Numbered from the stretch's first letter, positions 1 through 8,527 are shown. The stretch: DNA of 41,611 nucleotides from an uncultured beta proteobacterium (GCA_903933915.1 CAIZLW010000192.1:1-41611); one strand, 5' to 3'. Notes: generated by a model from the sequence alone, not told the origin. Translations and numbers: made by a program.

Positions 1-60
1 TGTGTTAACTGGCGTACATAAGCCGCCCCGCGTTTATGCGGCCGGGGCTGTGGGCGACAC

Positions 61-460
61 GGCATCCCTGTCCGGCATGCGCCAGCGCTTTTTCTTTGCC
101 CCGGCAATGATTCCCTGCCGCATGTCGATCTCGACGCGTCGCGGCGGATTTGCCAGCGGGTGGCCGGCCTGTGCCCCGGTCTCGGCGCCGACGCGGATGA
201 ACTCGTGCCGTTTGAAAAGTACGCCAACGCCGTCAGCGGCGTCGGCAAGCCGTCATCGGCCGCGCGCGCTGTTCGGCGGCGCCGAACACATCGAGCGCAT
301 CGACAGCCTGGCGCGGCGTAGTGCCGGCCAGCGCGGACTCGAATGTGCCGCGCTGGCCGAGATCGTTGCGCGGGTCGATGACCGTCTCGGTAAAAACCGC
401 GCAAAGCACGAACAGCCGGCAGCACCGGTGTTTGGCTTCGAAGCGATGCCGAGCATGGCC
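61..460 (+). pseudogene. Frameshifted remnant of a ketopantoate reductase-like gene
   Basis: Two overlapping frames together read like the C-terminal part of one protein. Frame 1 (about 61-265) gives residues such as HVDLDASRRICQRVAGLCPG and DELVPFEKYANAVSGVGKPS. The reading then continues one base later in frame 2 (about 267-460) with FGGAEHIERIDSLARR and ALAEIVARVDDRLGKNRAK. This resembles the helical C-terminal domain of ketopantoate reductase/ApbA-type dehydrogenases, but the family call rests on memory of the pattern and is uncertain. No Rossmann N-terminus or start codon is present in the window, and a stop in frame 1 lies at 19-21. It is probably a decayed gene, or the end of one with a sequencing frameshift. 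Confidence 0.4.
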
Positions 461-597
461 TGACGGTTTTCCGGAGGGGGGTGAACGGCGCCTGCGGGCC
501 CCGTTTTGATTGGCATTCGACCGCAGCCGCTTTAGCCCCTAAGATGCATCACATTGCCCAGGCAAGGTTGGCCGGGCGGTGTTCACAGGGGGCGGAA

Positions 598-1239
598 ATG
601 GAAATTCTGAACATGATGGGTCACCCGGTCGTCCGGTTGTGGCTGGCGCAGGCGATGGTGGTGTTTTTTCTGGTCAGCGGCGTCACGCTGCTGGCCTTCG
701 GTGTCAGCCTGATCGTCAACAGCGCGGGTGCATTGCGGCTGATTGCCGTAATGAATCGCTGGGTGTCGATGCGCGAAGCCACCAAACCGCTGGAGGTACC
801 CCGCGACATGCGGCACGTGGTGCAGAAATACCGTCATGTGTTTGCGGCAATTTTTGTGCTCGGCGGTGCCTATGCGATCTACGGCCTGCTCACCCAGTTC
901 AGTACCGAAGCGACCATCCGGCTGCTGGGTCTCAATGCTTTCAGCCGGGATGCCGCGCTCTGGCTGGCTGAGAGCCTGCACTGGCTGCTGATCGTCGGCA
1001 ACCTGTTCGCGATCATCGCCGGCTTCATGCTTGCGCTGTTCCCCGGTTACGTTGCGGCGCTGGAAGAGCGCGCCGGTCGCTGGGTTTCATTACGGCGGTT
1101 GACCAAGGGCGCCGACAACATGAACATCAAACTTGACAGCTGGGTGGCGGTTTATCCACGCGCCATCGGCGCGATCATTGTCGTGGTTGCGCTGGTGCTG
1201 ATCGGTATCTTCGGGATGATGGTGCCGCGGATCTGGTAA
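598..1239 (+). CDS. Uncharacterised four-helix inner-membrane protein (213 aa)
   Basis: The protein has about four hydrophobic segments (roughly residues 14-38, 82-100, 124-150 and 188-209) separated by short polar loops, so it is an integral membrane protein. The second loop is basic (around RDMRHVVQKYRH), which suggests it is cytoplasmic. I do not recognise a catalytic motif or a named family. The ATG at 598 follows the purine-rich GGGGGCGGAA and begins just before the first hydrophobic helix. The frame stays open upstream to a GTG at 481, but that extension has the character of non-coding sequence. Two hairpin terminators follow, so it appears to be a single-gene transcript. Confidence 0.75.
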   Translation: MEILNMMGHPVVRLWLAQAMVVFFLVSGVTLLAFGVSLIVNSAGALRLIAVMNRWVSMREATKPLEVPRDMRHVVQKYRHVFAAIFVLGGAYAIYGLLTQFSTEATIRLLGLNAFSRDAALWLAESLHWLLIVGNLFAIIAGFMLALFPGYVAALEERAGRWVSLRRLTKGADNMNIKLDSWVAVYPRAIGAIIVVVALVLIGIFGMMVPRIW

Positions 1240-1249
1240 GCAGGCGCCA

Positions 1250-1272
1250 TCACCGGCGGAGCCGGTGATTTT
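1250..1272 (+). terminator. Rho-independent terminator after the membrane-protein gene
   Basis: A perfect 8-bp inverted repeat (TCACCGGC at 1250-1257 and GCCGGTGA at 1261-1268) with a 3-nt loop is followed by TTTT. It starts 10 bases after the stop codon at 1239. Confidence 0.75.
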
Positions 1273-1350
1273 AGAGCCGCGGGCTTTTCTGATCATCGTC
1301 GCCTGGCGTCTGCTGTAAAAGCGCGGAATCAACCGAAACCCGCGAACAAA

Positions 1351-1378
1351 AAAAGCCAGCGTCAACGCTGGCTTTTCT
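1351..1378. terminator. Second, bidirectional hairpin terminator
   Basis: AAAAGCCAGCGT (1351-1362) pairs perfectly with ACGCTGGCTTTT (1365-1376), giving A- and T-flanked GC stems that would work on either strand. A hairpin with the same AAAAGCCAGC core recurs at 24751-24776. Confidence 0.8.
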
Positions 1379-1445
1379 TATTGTTGCGGCACCGTCGCCG
1401 CAACACCGGTTAAAACCGGCCGTCGTCAAACGGCAACACACCGGG

Positions 1446-1475
1446 TTGTTAACAAACTCTTACAAAATGCATAAG
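1446..1475 (+). promoter_or_regulatory. Possible sigma-70 promoter for the lipoprotein gene
   Basis: TTGTTA (1446-1451) lies 18 bases before CATAAG (1470-1475), about 47 bases upstream of the ATG at 1523 and just after the terminator. The match to consensus is partial, so this is only a candidate. Confidence 0.25.
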
Positions 1476-1522
1476 GAACATGGCTGCCGCTTCGTGTCCA
1501 ATATCACGAGGAGAAAGCCAAC

Positions 1523-1771
1523 ATGAAAAAACCAGTCCGGGTGTTGTTGATCGTGTCAGCGTTTTTCGCATTGGGCGGCTGCGTGGCGGTTCCGCTGCAG
1601 CCGGGTTATTACGAGCCGGCGCCCGTGGTGTATGTGCCGGCGCCGGCGTACTACGGCCCGCCACTGGTTTACGGCCCGACTTATTACGGCCCGTCGATCC
1701 GTTTCGGCTTTTATGGCGGGCATGGCGGTCATGGTTATCACGGCGGCGGACGCGGTCATGGTCGCCGTTAA
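1523..1771 (+). CDS. Small Tyr/Gly/His-rich lipoprotein (82 aa)
   Basis: A lipoprotein signal peptide is clear: MKKPVRV, a hydrophobic core, then the lipobox LGGC with the lipidated Cys at residue 20. The mature part is low-complexity, with repeated tyrosine/proline motifs (PGYYEPAP, PAYYGPP, PTYYGPS) and a C-terminal GGHGGHGYHGGGRGHGRR tail. The tail could bind metal or polyanions, but no function is known. The start has a good ribosome site (GAGGAGAAAG, 1509-1518). The end overlaps the start of the next gene by 14 bases, which implies translational coupling and a shared envelope role. Confidence 0.85.
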   Translation: MKKPVRVLLIVSAFFALGGCVAVPLQPGYYEPAPVVYVPAPAYYGPPLVYGPTYYGPSIRFGFYGGHGGHGYHGGGRGHGRR

Positions 1772-2861
1772 GTTTGCGCGCCGCGGATCGCTGGATCTGA
1801 AGCCGTGGCGCAGCACTGCGCTGCGCCACGCACTCATCGCCGTGTCGATGCTGCTGGGCCCGGTGACGGTGGCCGCTCCGGCCGCAGCCCAGGTCAGCGT
1901 CGAGATCGCGATACCCGGCGTGAGCATTGGCATAAACCAGCCGACGTATCCGGAACTGCTGCCGGTCCCCGGCTACCCGGTGTATTACGCGCCGCAAGCG
2001 CGGGCGAACACCTTTTTTTACGACGGCTTCTACTGGGTGTTCCACGATGACCGGTGGTACATGAGCGCCTGGTACGACGGCCCCTGGGATCTGGTGGATC
2101 CGTACGCCGTGCCGCTGTTCGTGCTGCGGGTGCCGGTGCGTTATTACGTCAATCCGCCGGTGTATTTCCACGGCTGGGTGTTGGCCGTGCCGCCGCGCTG
2201 GGATCTGCACTGGGGCCCGCGCTGGGCGCAGCACCGCCACGACTGGAACCACTGGGATCACCGCGCCGTGCCGCGACCGGCACCGCCGCCGGTGTATCAG
2301 CGGCACTATTCCGGCGAGCGTTACCCTCGCCGCGAATACCAGCACGAACTGCGCGACCGGCATTACCGTTACCAGCCGCACGACACCGCGGTGCGCCGGC
2401 AGGTTCATGACCGACCGGCGCCACGAACACCGTTGCAGGCGCAACCGGCAGCGCAGGGCCGCAGCGAGGCGCCGCGCGCGCAATACCCGCAACACGAGCG
2501 CAATGAAGTGCCGCGATACGCGCTGACCCCGGCGCTTCCGCAGGCCCGCGTACCGGTAGTGCAGGAACAGCGGCAGTCGCCGCAGCAGGAATCCGAACGT
2601 GAACGGCGCATCCAGCCGGCGCCGCAGATCCGCCCGGCGGCGCCGTCAGAACAGGTGATGCAACACCGGCGTGAAGAGACGCGTGAGAAGCAGCCGCGGC
2701 CGGCGCACGTCCAGGCGGCGCCTCAATCCAGAGCGTCGGTGATCTACGAGTCGCGGCAGGCAACACGGCAGGACGCAGGCCCGCGCGAACCGCAGGGCGG
2801 GGGGGATGATCGGCCCCGGGGTCATGCCGAGCGCAGCCGTGGACAGCAGCGCGGGCATTAA
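1758..2861 (+). CDS. Exported Tyr/Trp-rich protein with long Gln/Arg/Pro tail (367 aa)
   Basis: The ATG at 1758 lies inside the end of the upstream lipoprotein gene. The N-terminus has a basic region, a hydrophobic core near residues 25-45 and an AAPAAAQ cleavage-like site around residues 41-47, so secretion is likely. Residues about 60-170 form an aromatic-rich domain (FFYDGFYWVFHDDRWYMSAW, then PWDLVDPYAVPLFVLRVPVR) of the YXWGXW-like type seen in many proteobacterial envelope proteins. From about residue 175 on, it is a His/Arg/Gln/Pro-rich, probably disordered basic tail. No catalytic motif is visible. Overlap with the lipoprotein gene suggests that the two work together in the envelope. 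The frame is open further upstream to 1632, but that part is a shadow of the lipoprotein gene. Confidence 0.75.
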   Translation: MVAVKFARRGSLDLKPWRSTALRHALIAVSMLLGPVTVAAPAAAQVSVEIAIPGVSIGINQPTYPELLPVPGYPVYYAPQARANTFFYDGFYWVFHDDRWYMSAWYDGPWDLVDPYAVPLFVLRVPVRYYVNPPVYFHGWVLAVPPRWDLHWGPRWAQHRHDWNHWDHRAVPRPAPPPVYQRHYSGERYPRREYQHELRDRHYRYQPHDTAVRRQVHDRPAPRTPLQAQPAAQGRSEAPRAQYPQHERNEVPRYALTPALPQARVPVVQEQRQSPQQESERERRIQPAPQIRPAAPSEQVMQHRREETREKQPRPAHVQAAPQSRASVIYESRQATRQDAGPREPQGGGDDRPRGHAERSRGQQRGH

Positions 2862-2985
2862 AGCCGTCCGTTTTGCGCCATGGCGGCATCGACACTGATG
2901 TTTGGAACAGGTCCGGCGTGAAAGAAATCGTGGCTTGTGCCTGCAGCTTGTATGATCATCCGTGAATATCACGGCGCAGGCTTTT

Positions 2986-4047
2986 ATGTCAGGCAGATCA
3001 TTGATCAACACGCGCAGGTTGCGGATGCTGCTGGGAGCGGTGGCGTTGACCGTCGCCTGCAGTGCAAATGCGCTGGCCAGCGTCCGTCATGTGCATTTGC
3101 CCTATCCCAACGGCAATATCGATCTCTACACCACCACTGGCCAGTGCGTGCTGGTTGTCGACGGACTGGTGGACGATGGTGCGGTCAAGGCTTTCAATGA
3201 GGGATTGCGGCAAGTGCAGCGTCTGCGCTGCGCCGAAAGGATCGTGGTGCTCAACTCGGCCGGTGGTGCGCCGAGGTTTGCCTACAGCGTTGCCGATTTC
3301 CTCGGCAAGCATGAATTCGATACCGAGATTGTGGACGGCAGCATCTGCTTTTCCGCATGCAGCTATATTTTTCTCGGCGGCCGCAAACGGGTTGTCGGCG
3401 ATCGGGGGAAATTCGGCGTTCACCAGCACTCGCGCGAAGGCGTCTGCGCGCTGGCGTTCAGCGACGGTGAGGAAAAACGCATGCGCGCCATCATGGAAAA
3501 GGCGCTGCCGGCGCCGGCGATGAACCGGCTGATCGGCATTATCCTCGGCACCGACTGCAATACGATGAATCTCCTGTCGCGCGAAGACCTCGGTACGATG
3601 TCCATTGCCAATGCGCAGGAGTCGCGCCTCGACAAGGACATCCGGCAGGCGATCGCCGCGCGGGAGGCGCAGGTGTTCGAGCAGTTCAGAAGCGCCGCCC
3701 GCGGGCCTTGGACCCGCTTGGCCGGCGACAAGATGCTGACGGCGTTTACCCGCGAGCGTGCGGAACCCACGTCCGGCGCCAATCCGACCCTCTGGGCGAT
3801 GATTAGTTATTCCGCAGACAAGGCGGAGATCATGTCCGCAGAAGTCTATCGTTCCCACGAAATGCTCAATGAAATCGACTGCGACAAGCAGACGATTTCG
3901 GTGATCCGCGGCGTGTATACGCGTGAACCGATGGGGGCGGGCCCGGTGGTCTGGAAAACCGGAAGACTCTCTTCCGTGCCGGTCAAGCCGAGGTCAATCG
4001 CTGAAGTGTTTTACAAAGAAGCCTGCGGGCGGCCGCTGCCGCGTTAG
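2986..4047 (+). CDS. Periplasmic ClpP-fold-like protein (COG3904-like)
   Basis: This 353-residue protein has a signal peptide (hydrophobic segment around residues 14-31, ANALAS). It is followed by a domain that looks like the crotonase/ClpP-type fold of COG3904 periplasmic proteins: VVDGLVDDG, then VVLNSAGG (88-94), then SICFSACSYIFLGG (119-132) and GVHQHS (144-149). In that family the serine of the SxCxSAC element (Ser123 here) and the histidine of GVHQ (His146) sit where a ClpP nucleophile and base would be, which suggests a serine hydrolase. Actual activity is unknown. The C-terminal 200 residues match nothing I know. A GTG at 2962 is an alternative start. The last four bases overlap the convergent SemiSWEET gene. 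Confidence 0.75.
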   Translation: MSGRSLINTRRLRMLLGAVALTVACSANALASVRHVHLPYPNGNIDLYTTTGQCVLVVDGLVDDGAVKAFNEGLRQVQRLRCAERIVVLNSAGGAPRFAYSVADFLGKHEFDTEIVDGSICFSACSYIFLGGRKRVVGDRGKFGVHQHSREGVCALAFSDGEEKRMRAIMEKALPAPAMNRLIGIILGTDCNTMNLLSREDLGTMSIANAQESRLDKDIRQAIAAREAQVFEQFRSAARGPWTRLAGDKMLTAFTRERAEPTSGANPTLWAMISYSADKAEIMSAEVYRSHEMLNEIDCDKQTISVIRGVYTREPMGAGPVVWKTGRLSSVPVKPRSIAEVFYKEACGRPLPR

Positions 4048-4322
4048 CGAAAGCGGATTTTCGCGATCAGGATGGATGCGGCCAGCACCAGCGTTACCGC
4101 GTTGGCCACGATCAGCGGCAGGTCGCCGATCAGGATACCGTAGATCAGCCACAGCATGATGCCCGATACCATCAGCAGGAACATCGCCAGCGAGACATCG
4201 CGCGTCGAGCGTGTCTGCCAGACCTTGAAGGCCTGCGGCGCGTAGGCCGCGGTGGTCAGCACGGCGGCAGCGATGCCGATCCAGGTGGGGGAGAAGGAGA
4301 GGGGGAGAGAGAGTTCCGTCAT
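4044..4322 (-). CDS. SemiSWEET-type transporter
   Basis: The 92-residue protein has three hydrophobic helices. The hallmark PQ-loop signature of SemiSWEETs is present: AAYAPQAFKVWQTRSTRDVS (about residues 24-43), with the proline hinge in helix 1 and the polar TRST-V-S motif before helix 2. Proteins of this family dimerise to form a sugar uniporter in the cytoplasmic membrane, so facilitated sugar movement is the expected role. The substrate cannot be read from sequence. The gene is monocistronic on the minus strand, ends against the ClpP-like gene, and lies just downstream of the proline-rich anchored protein, which is on the same strand. Confidence 0.85.
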   Translation of the reverse strand: MTELSLPLSFSPTWIGIAAAVLTTAAYAPQAFKVWQTRSTRDVSLAMFLLMVSGIMLWLIYGILIGDLPLIVANAVTLVLAASILIAKIRFR

Positions 4323-4368
4323 GGTCGAGCGAGTCTACCCCACGCCGATGCGGGGTTCACGGCGCAGT

Positions 4369-5211
4369 TCAGCGCTGCGCCGGAACGGCATCCGGGAAAA
4401 AGTCGCGCATCATGAACTCCTCCAGCCCTGCGTTATCCCGGGCGCGCGCCGACAGCGTGACACTGCGTCCCAGCCGCTGCGAAACCCACAGAAAATCTTC
4501 CTGCGTGTTTTCGCGAATGAGCGCGATCATCTTGCGCACCACTGCAATTTGAATGTTGCTGTTGACGCCGAGGCGGACAACGACCAACTGCTTGGTATTG
4601 CGGTTGATGTCGTTGTTCCTGCCATAGAAAATGAATTCCGCGTAGTCAACGCTCATTTGCTCGATCTGAAACATGCCGCCGCCCTGCCGCGGGTCGTAGC
4701 CGAACGTGCGGTCCCGCTGCGAAGGCAGATTGCCGGCGATGATGCGCCGCGATCGGGCCTCGTCATCCTCCACGGGCGGTGTCGGTGTCGGTGTGGTCGC
4801 GCCGCGGGCGCGGCGCCGTGCTTCGATATAAGAATCCATATCGCCCTCCGCCGCGGGGCGCGGGGGTGGTGGCGCTGCCGGCACGGGCGTGGCCTTGTCG
4901 GGCGTTGGTTTGTTCAGGGCGATGACCGGGGGCGCGGGTTGCCGCCGCGGCGCCGCTTCCGGGCGCTGCGCCCGCGCCCCCGGTTGTGCGGGCGCAGGGC
5001 TCAACAGAGGCGCCGGAGGTGCCAGCCGCAACGTCAACGCGGGGGATGGATCGGCGGCCTCACCGACCTTCGGCAACTGGATCGTCATCGACGGCAGCTC
5101 CCACAGCGCCAGCAGGTGAATGAGCATCGACAGCGCGATCATCACCCAGATCCTGGGAATCATCACGCCATCGTTGCTGTTGCGGTATGCGTCGATCCGG
5201 TTGTTCATCAA
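4369..5211 (-). CDS. Membrane-anchored proline-rich periplasmic protein, TonB-like layout
   Basis: One N-terminal transmembrane helix (residues about 17-38, MIPRIWVMIALSMLIHLLAL) is followed by a long Pro/Ala-rich spacer (about 50-155). A conserved-looking C-terminal domain (about 165-280) contains TFGYDPRQGGGMFQIEQ, EFIFYGRNNDINRNTKQL and a basic GVNSNIQIAVVRKMIALIRE stretch. The layout of anchor, proline-rich arm and small periplasmic domain recalls TonB, but there is no TonB C-terminal YP motif. I would call it a protein of unknown function in the periplasm. A short homologous scrap sits at 12509-12547. Translation may start at Met17 rather than Met1. It is divergent from the amidohydrolase gene. 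Confidence 0.7.
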   Translation of the reverse strand: MMNNRIDAYRNSNDGVMIPRIWVMIALSMLIHLLALWELPSMTIQLPKVGEAADPSPALTLRLAPPAPLLSPAPAQPGARAQRPEAAPRRQPAPPVIALNKPTPDKATPVPAAPPPPRPAAEGDMDSYIEARRRARGATTPTPTPPVEDDEARSRRIIAGNLPSQRDRTFGYDPRQGGGMFQIEQMSVDYAEFIFYGRNNDINRNTKQLVVVRLGVNSNIQIAVVRKMIALIRENTQEDFLWVSQRLGRSVTLSARARDNAGLEEFMMRDFFPDAVPAQR

Positions 5212-5354
5212 TCTATCGTTACAATGCCACGTTTCGGTTTCACGGCGAGTTGGACAACCGGCAAACCGATAATCTCACAGCTTGCCGAATAGTTTGTCCG
5301 ATTCTCTTTAATCCACCGGTTAGCCACGGTATTTTCGCAGCACGGAGGCTTTAC

Positions 5355-6353
5355 TTGAAAACCATCGACATCCATGCCCACATCGTCCCCGATTCCATGT
5401 GGCGCGCCATCGAAGCCAAACAGGACTGGCACGGCTTCCACCATGAGCCGGGCGAGGGCTCCGGCACCATGGTTGCGAACGGGCAGCGCACGGAGTTTTC
5501 ATCAGCCAAGCTGCGCTACACGGTGGAGCAACGCATCAAGGACATGGACGAGCAGAAAGTCGACGTGCAGGTACTGTCCATCCACACGCCCTTTGTCGGT
5601 TATCACCTGGAGCCGGCGCGGGGCCTGGCGCTGGCGCGGGATTTCAACGACGAACTCAGCGCGACAGTGCGCCGCGGCAACGGCCGCTTGGCCGGGTTTG
5701 CAACACTGCCGGTGCAGGACGTGGGGCTGGCGATCGCTGAACTCGAACGCGCCGTCACCACATTGGGCCTCAAGGGGGCGTCGCTGGACACCAGCGTCAA
5801 TGGCTTGCAGTGGGACGAACCCGCTTTCCTGCCGTTTTTCAAGGCCGCCGAGCAGTTGGGCGCGGTACTGTTCTACCACCCGCAGCCGCGCAACAATTTC
5901 CTGCAGGACCGCATCAAGCGCCACGGCCTCAACAACAGCCTTGGGGTGATCCTTGATGACGCCATCGTCACCGCAATCCTGCTCGCTGGCGGCGTGCTGG
6001 AAAAATGCCCTGATCTCAAAATCTGCATCGCCCACGGCGGCGGACCGGCTTGCCTTGCCATGGGCCGCATCGACAAGAACTGGCAGGACCGGCCGTCAAC
6101 GCGCAGCACGTCGCAGCCACCGGGCGCCTACATGAACAAGCTGTATTACGACACCGTCGTCGGCGATGAAGCCACGCTGCGCTTCCTGATCGACCGCGTC
6201 GGCGTGGACCGTGTGGTGATGGGCAGCGACTGGCCGTTCGTGCCTTGGCATCCGTCGCCGGTGCAATGGCTGCAAGACCGCGAGACGCTGAGCGCCGCCG
6301 AAAAAGAAAAAATCCTCTGGAAGAATCTCGCCGAGCTGCTCGATATCCGCTGA
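5355..6353 (+). CDS. Amidohydrolase 2 family enzyme (ACMSD-like)
   Basis: This 332-residue metal-dependent TIM-barrel enzyme belongs to the amidohydrolase-2 (COG2159) group, which includes aminocarboxymuconate-semialdehyde decarboxylase and gamma-resorcylate decarboxylase. The ligand set is visible: HAH at residues 7-9, His175 (FYHPQPRNN), His227 (IAHGGG) and Asp292 (GSDWPF). It probably decarboxylates or hydrolyses an aromatic or ring-cleavage acid; the substrate is not deducible. The TTG at 5355 is preferred because CACGGAGG (5341-5348) precedes it at good spacing and the protein then begins at the first metal motif. The frame continues upstream to 5187 without coding character. It is followed by a strong terminator. 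Confidence 0.88.
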   Translation: MKTIDIHAHIVPDSMWRAIEAKQDWHGFHHEPGEGSGTMVANGQRTEFSSAKLRYTVEQRIKDMDEQKVDVQVLSIHTPFVGYHLEPARGLALARDFNDELSATVRRGNGRLAGFATLPVQDVGLAIAELERAVTTLGLKGASLDTSVNGLQWDEPAFLPFFKAAEQLGAVLFYHPQPRNNFLQDRIKRHGLNNSLGVILDDAIVTAILLAGGVLEKCPDLKICIAHGGGPACLAMGRIDKNWQDRPSTRSTSQPPGAYMNKLYYDTVVGDEATLRFLIDRVGVDRVVMGSDWPFVPWHPSPVQWLQDRETLSAAEKEKILWKNLAELLDIR

Positions 6354-6366
6354 AACCGGCAGCAAA

Positions 6367-6396
6367 AAACGGGGCCTCGCGGCCCCGTTTGTTTTG
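6367..6396. terminator. Terminator between amidohydrolase and esterase genes
   Basis: AAACGGGGCC (6367-6376), loop TCGC, and GGCCCCGTTT (6381-6390) form a perfect 10-bp stem with A and T runs on both sides. It serves the convergent genes ending at 6353 (+) and 6428 (-). Confidence 0.88.
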
Positions 6397-6427
6397 TTGC
6401 CGGTTTGAGGAGGCTTAATCGATGTGC

Positions 6428-8527
6428 TTATTCGGCCGTGACAGTCTGGCCGAAGAGTTGCATGAATTCGACGGCCGGCACGAACAGCTTGCCGTTCACG
6501 TTCTGCACGGCTACGGACAAGGTGCGCTTGTCGATGCGCGGATCATCCGCCGCCACCTTGGTGGTCAGGCCCGTTGTATCGTTGGCATGAATGGCGCCGC
6601 CCGCACGCAGGAATCGCTCCCCGGGTTTGATGTTCACCGCCACCTTGTTGTAGGTGACGGTCTTTACCGACACCAGATCCGCCGGTGTGCGGTTGTAGGC
6701 ATGCACGTCATACACCCGGAAATCCGCAGGGCCGTAGATTTTTGCCAGATCATCCAACGCCACGCTCAGCACGCCGCTCTGACTGACCGCTGCGTTGCCG
6801 AGCTGCACTGTTGACGTCGCGCCACCGGCTGCGGTGACCGTTGCCACCGTTCTCCCGGCGGCGAAGCGCACGCCGCTGATCGCGGTCGGCGGCCGTTTGT
6901 CGAGCACGCGCTCAAAGAAATCAAACGTCATCTGGTACAGCGACGCCGGCCCGTACGAGTGATGCCCGTTGTCGATGCTGACCAGGGTGACGTTTTTCAT
7001 GGTGCCTTTGACGTTCTCCTGATACCAGGGTTGGCAGGAGTCTTTGGCTGTGCCTGCGTAGAACACCGTGATGTCCGCGGTGAAGCAGGACAGCAGCGTC
7101 GGCATGTCGAGGATGACGCCTTTCAGGTCTGCGGCAAACGGTTTGCTGCCACCGGGTGCCGTCGGTGCCATCGCCTTGAACAGCCGGCCGTGCCGCAGCA
7201 CAAAGTTCATCGAACCCGCACCACCTGCGGAGTTGCCGAAGATGAACAGGCGTTCGGCATCGATGTTGTAGCGGTGTTTCACGAGCTCCAGCGTATGCAG
7301 CATTGCCTGCTCGCCCGGGCCGCTGCCCCATACCGGATTGCGCGTCCAGCCGTTCGGCGACAGCACGATGTAGTTGTAGTAATCGGCAAAGTCCTCGAAG
7401 GTCACGACGCCGGGAATCGGCGACGGCTGATTCTTCAGATGGTCGTTCGGCCGTTCGAAGGGTGCGTTTTCATTGCCGGTGCCGCCGTGCAGCATGAATG
7501 TGAATTTGCTGGGCTTGTTGGCGTCGTAGTTTTTCGGAACGTACAGCCGGTAGGGCAGGATGCGGTCAACCGGCATCGCGGTGTTGATGTCCTTGCCCTC
7601 GGCATCGACCTTGCCGCTGAACACGTTGATGTCGCCGAAGTAATAGGCCAGCCACAGGTTGCCCTTGCTGATCTCGCCGCTGAGCAGGCCGTTCATGGTT
7701 TTGACGCGGCCGGGAGTGATGGGCGTGTTCGGGTAGAGGCCGGTGTATTTCGGATTGAACAGGTCGTCTGCGGTGTCCCCCGGTCCGACATGGCTGAGCG
7801 CGAGATAACCGCTGGTTGCGGCATCGTTGGTGATGGTCTTGCCCAGCGTGCGCATGAAACTCGCCACCGGCACGTAAATTTTTCCGTCACGCTGCACCGG
7901 CGCGACTTCCAGCGTGACAGCGGCGGGTGCTGCGGATGACGCCACAGCCGAGGTATCGATGGTGTTGCGGTTACTTGTTGTGGCGTGTGTGGTCGATGAC
8001 ACCGTCGCCGCCGTGCTCGCCAGCGCATAACCGCCCTGCCAGGCAATCTTGGTGTAGTCGATGCGCGGCGCGCGCGAGCCCGAGCCGGCTGCAATACGCT
8101 TGCGGAAAAAGTGATGCTGTACGGTGAACTGCTGCGTCGCCGGGTCTATGGTGTAACTGAAGTAGGGCGCGTAGATCTTGCGCAGATCGGCCAGTGCCAC
8201 CATCAGCACGCCGTTTTGCATGAACGGTTTGTGCTCCAGCTCGTAGCGCACCATCGCCTCGGCATTGTTGTAGCGCAGCGACGGATCAAAGGGATAAAAG
8301 GTGTCGAAGAACACCGTCTGCGAATATCGCTCGCTGGTGTTGAACAGCACCGAGTTCTTGTCGTACGAATAGTCAAGGTAGCCCGGGATCGTGCGGCTGC
8401 TTTGCTCCAGCGCCGTGGGCGTGATTGCACAACCGGCAACCATCAGCGCTGCACACGCCAGCAGCAACATACGCGCAAACAGGCGGGCAACAACAGACCC
8501 GGTGGATTGTTCCGGCAGGGTTTTCAT
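6428..8527 (-). CDS. Lipoprotein esterase with flanking copper-amine-oxidase-N-like domains
   Basis: This 699-residue protein has a lipobox (MVAGC, lipid Cys33). Residues about 100-235 contain two copper-amine-oxidase-N-like strand motifs (NGVLMVALADLRKIYAPYFS and DGKIYVPVASFMRTLGKTI). Residues about 320-545 form an alpha/beta-hydrolase resembling PHB depolymerase/feruloyl esterases: oxyanion LHGG (346-349), nucleophile GNSAGG (Ser433) and a late GHHSYG (His522/523). Residues about 550-699 repeat the first module (SGVLSVALDDLAKIYGPADF, NGKLFVPAVEFMQLFGQTV). The mature enzyme should be tethered to the outer membrane or surface and cleave an ester or polyester. The ATG at 8527 has GAGGAA upstream; the 22-codon upstream extension lacks a ribosome site. 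Confidence 0.85.
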   Translation of the reverse strand: MKTLPEQSTGSVVARLFARMLLLACAALMVAGCAITPTALEQSSRTIPGYLDYSYDKNSVLFNTSERYSQTVFFDTFYPFDPSLRYNNAEAMVRYELEHKPFMQNGVLMVALADLRKIYAPYFSYTIDPATQQFTVQHHFFRKRIAAGSGSRAPRIDYTKIAWQGGYALASTAATVSSTTHATTSNRNTIDTSAVASSAAPAAVTLEVAPVQRDGKIYVPVASFMRTLGKTITNDAATSGYLALSHVGPGDTADDLFNPKYTGLYPNTPITPGRVKTMNGLLSGEISKGNLWLAYYFGDINVFSGKVDAEGKDINTAMPVDRILPYRLYVPKNYDANKPSKFTFMLHGGTGNENAPFERPNDHLKNQPSPIPGVVTFEDFADYYNYIVLSPNGWTRNPVWGSGPGEQAMLHTLELVKHRYNIDAERLFIFGNSAGGAGSMNFVLRHGRLFKAMAPTAPGGSKPFAADLKGVILDMPTLLSCFTADITVFYAGTAKDSCQPWYQENVKGTMKNVTLVSIDNGHHSYGPASLYQMTFDFFERVLDKRPPTAISGVRFAAGRTVATVTAAGGATSTVQLGNAAVSQSGVLSVALDDLAKIYGPADFRVYDVHAYNRTPADLVSVKTVTYNKVAVNIKPGERFLRAGGAIHANDTTGLTTKVAADDPRIDKRTLSVAVQNVNGKLFVPAVEFMQLFGQTVTAE

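Noticed and set aside
1449-2495. Long antisense frame of 348 codons on the minus strand
   Set aside because: It is the reverse of the lipoprotein and the aromatic-rich gene; its His/Arg/Val content mirrors their codon bias and no signal or ribosome site supports it.
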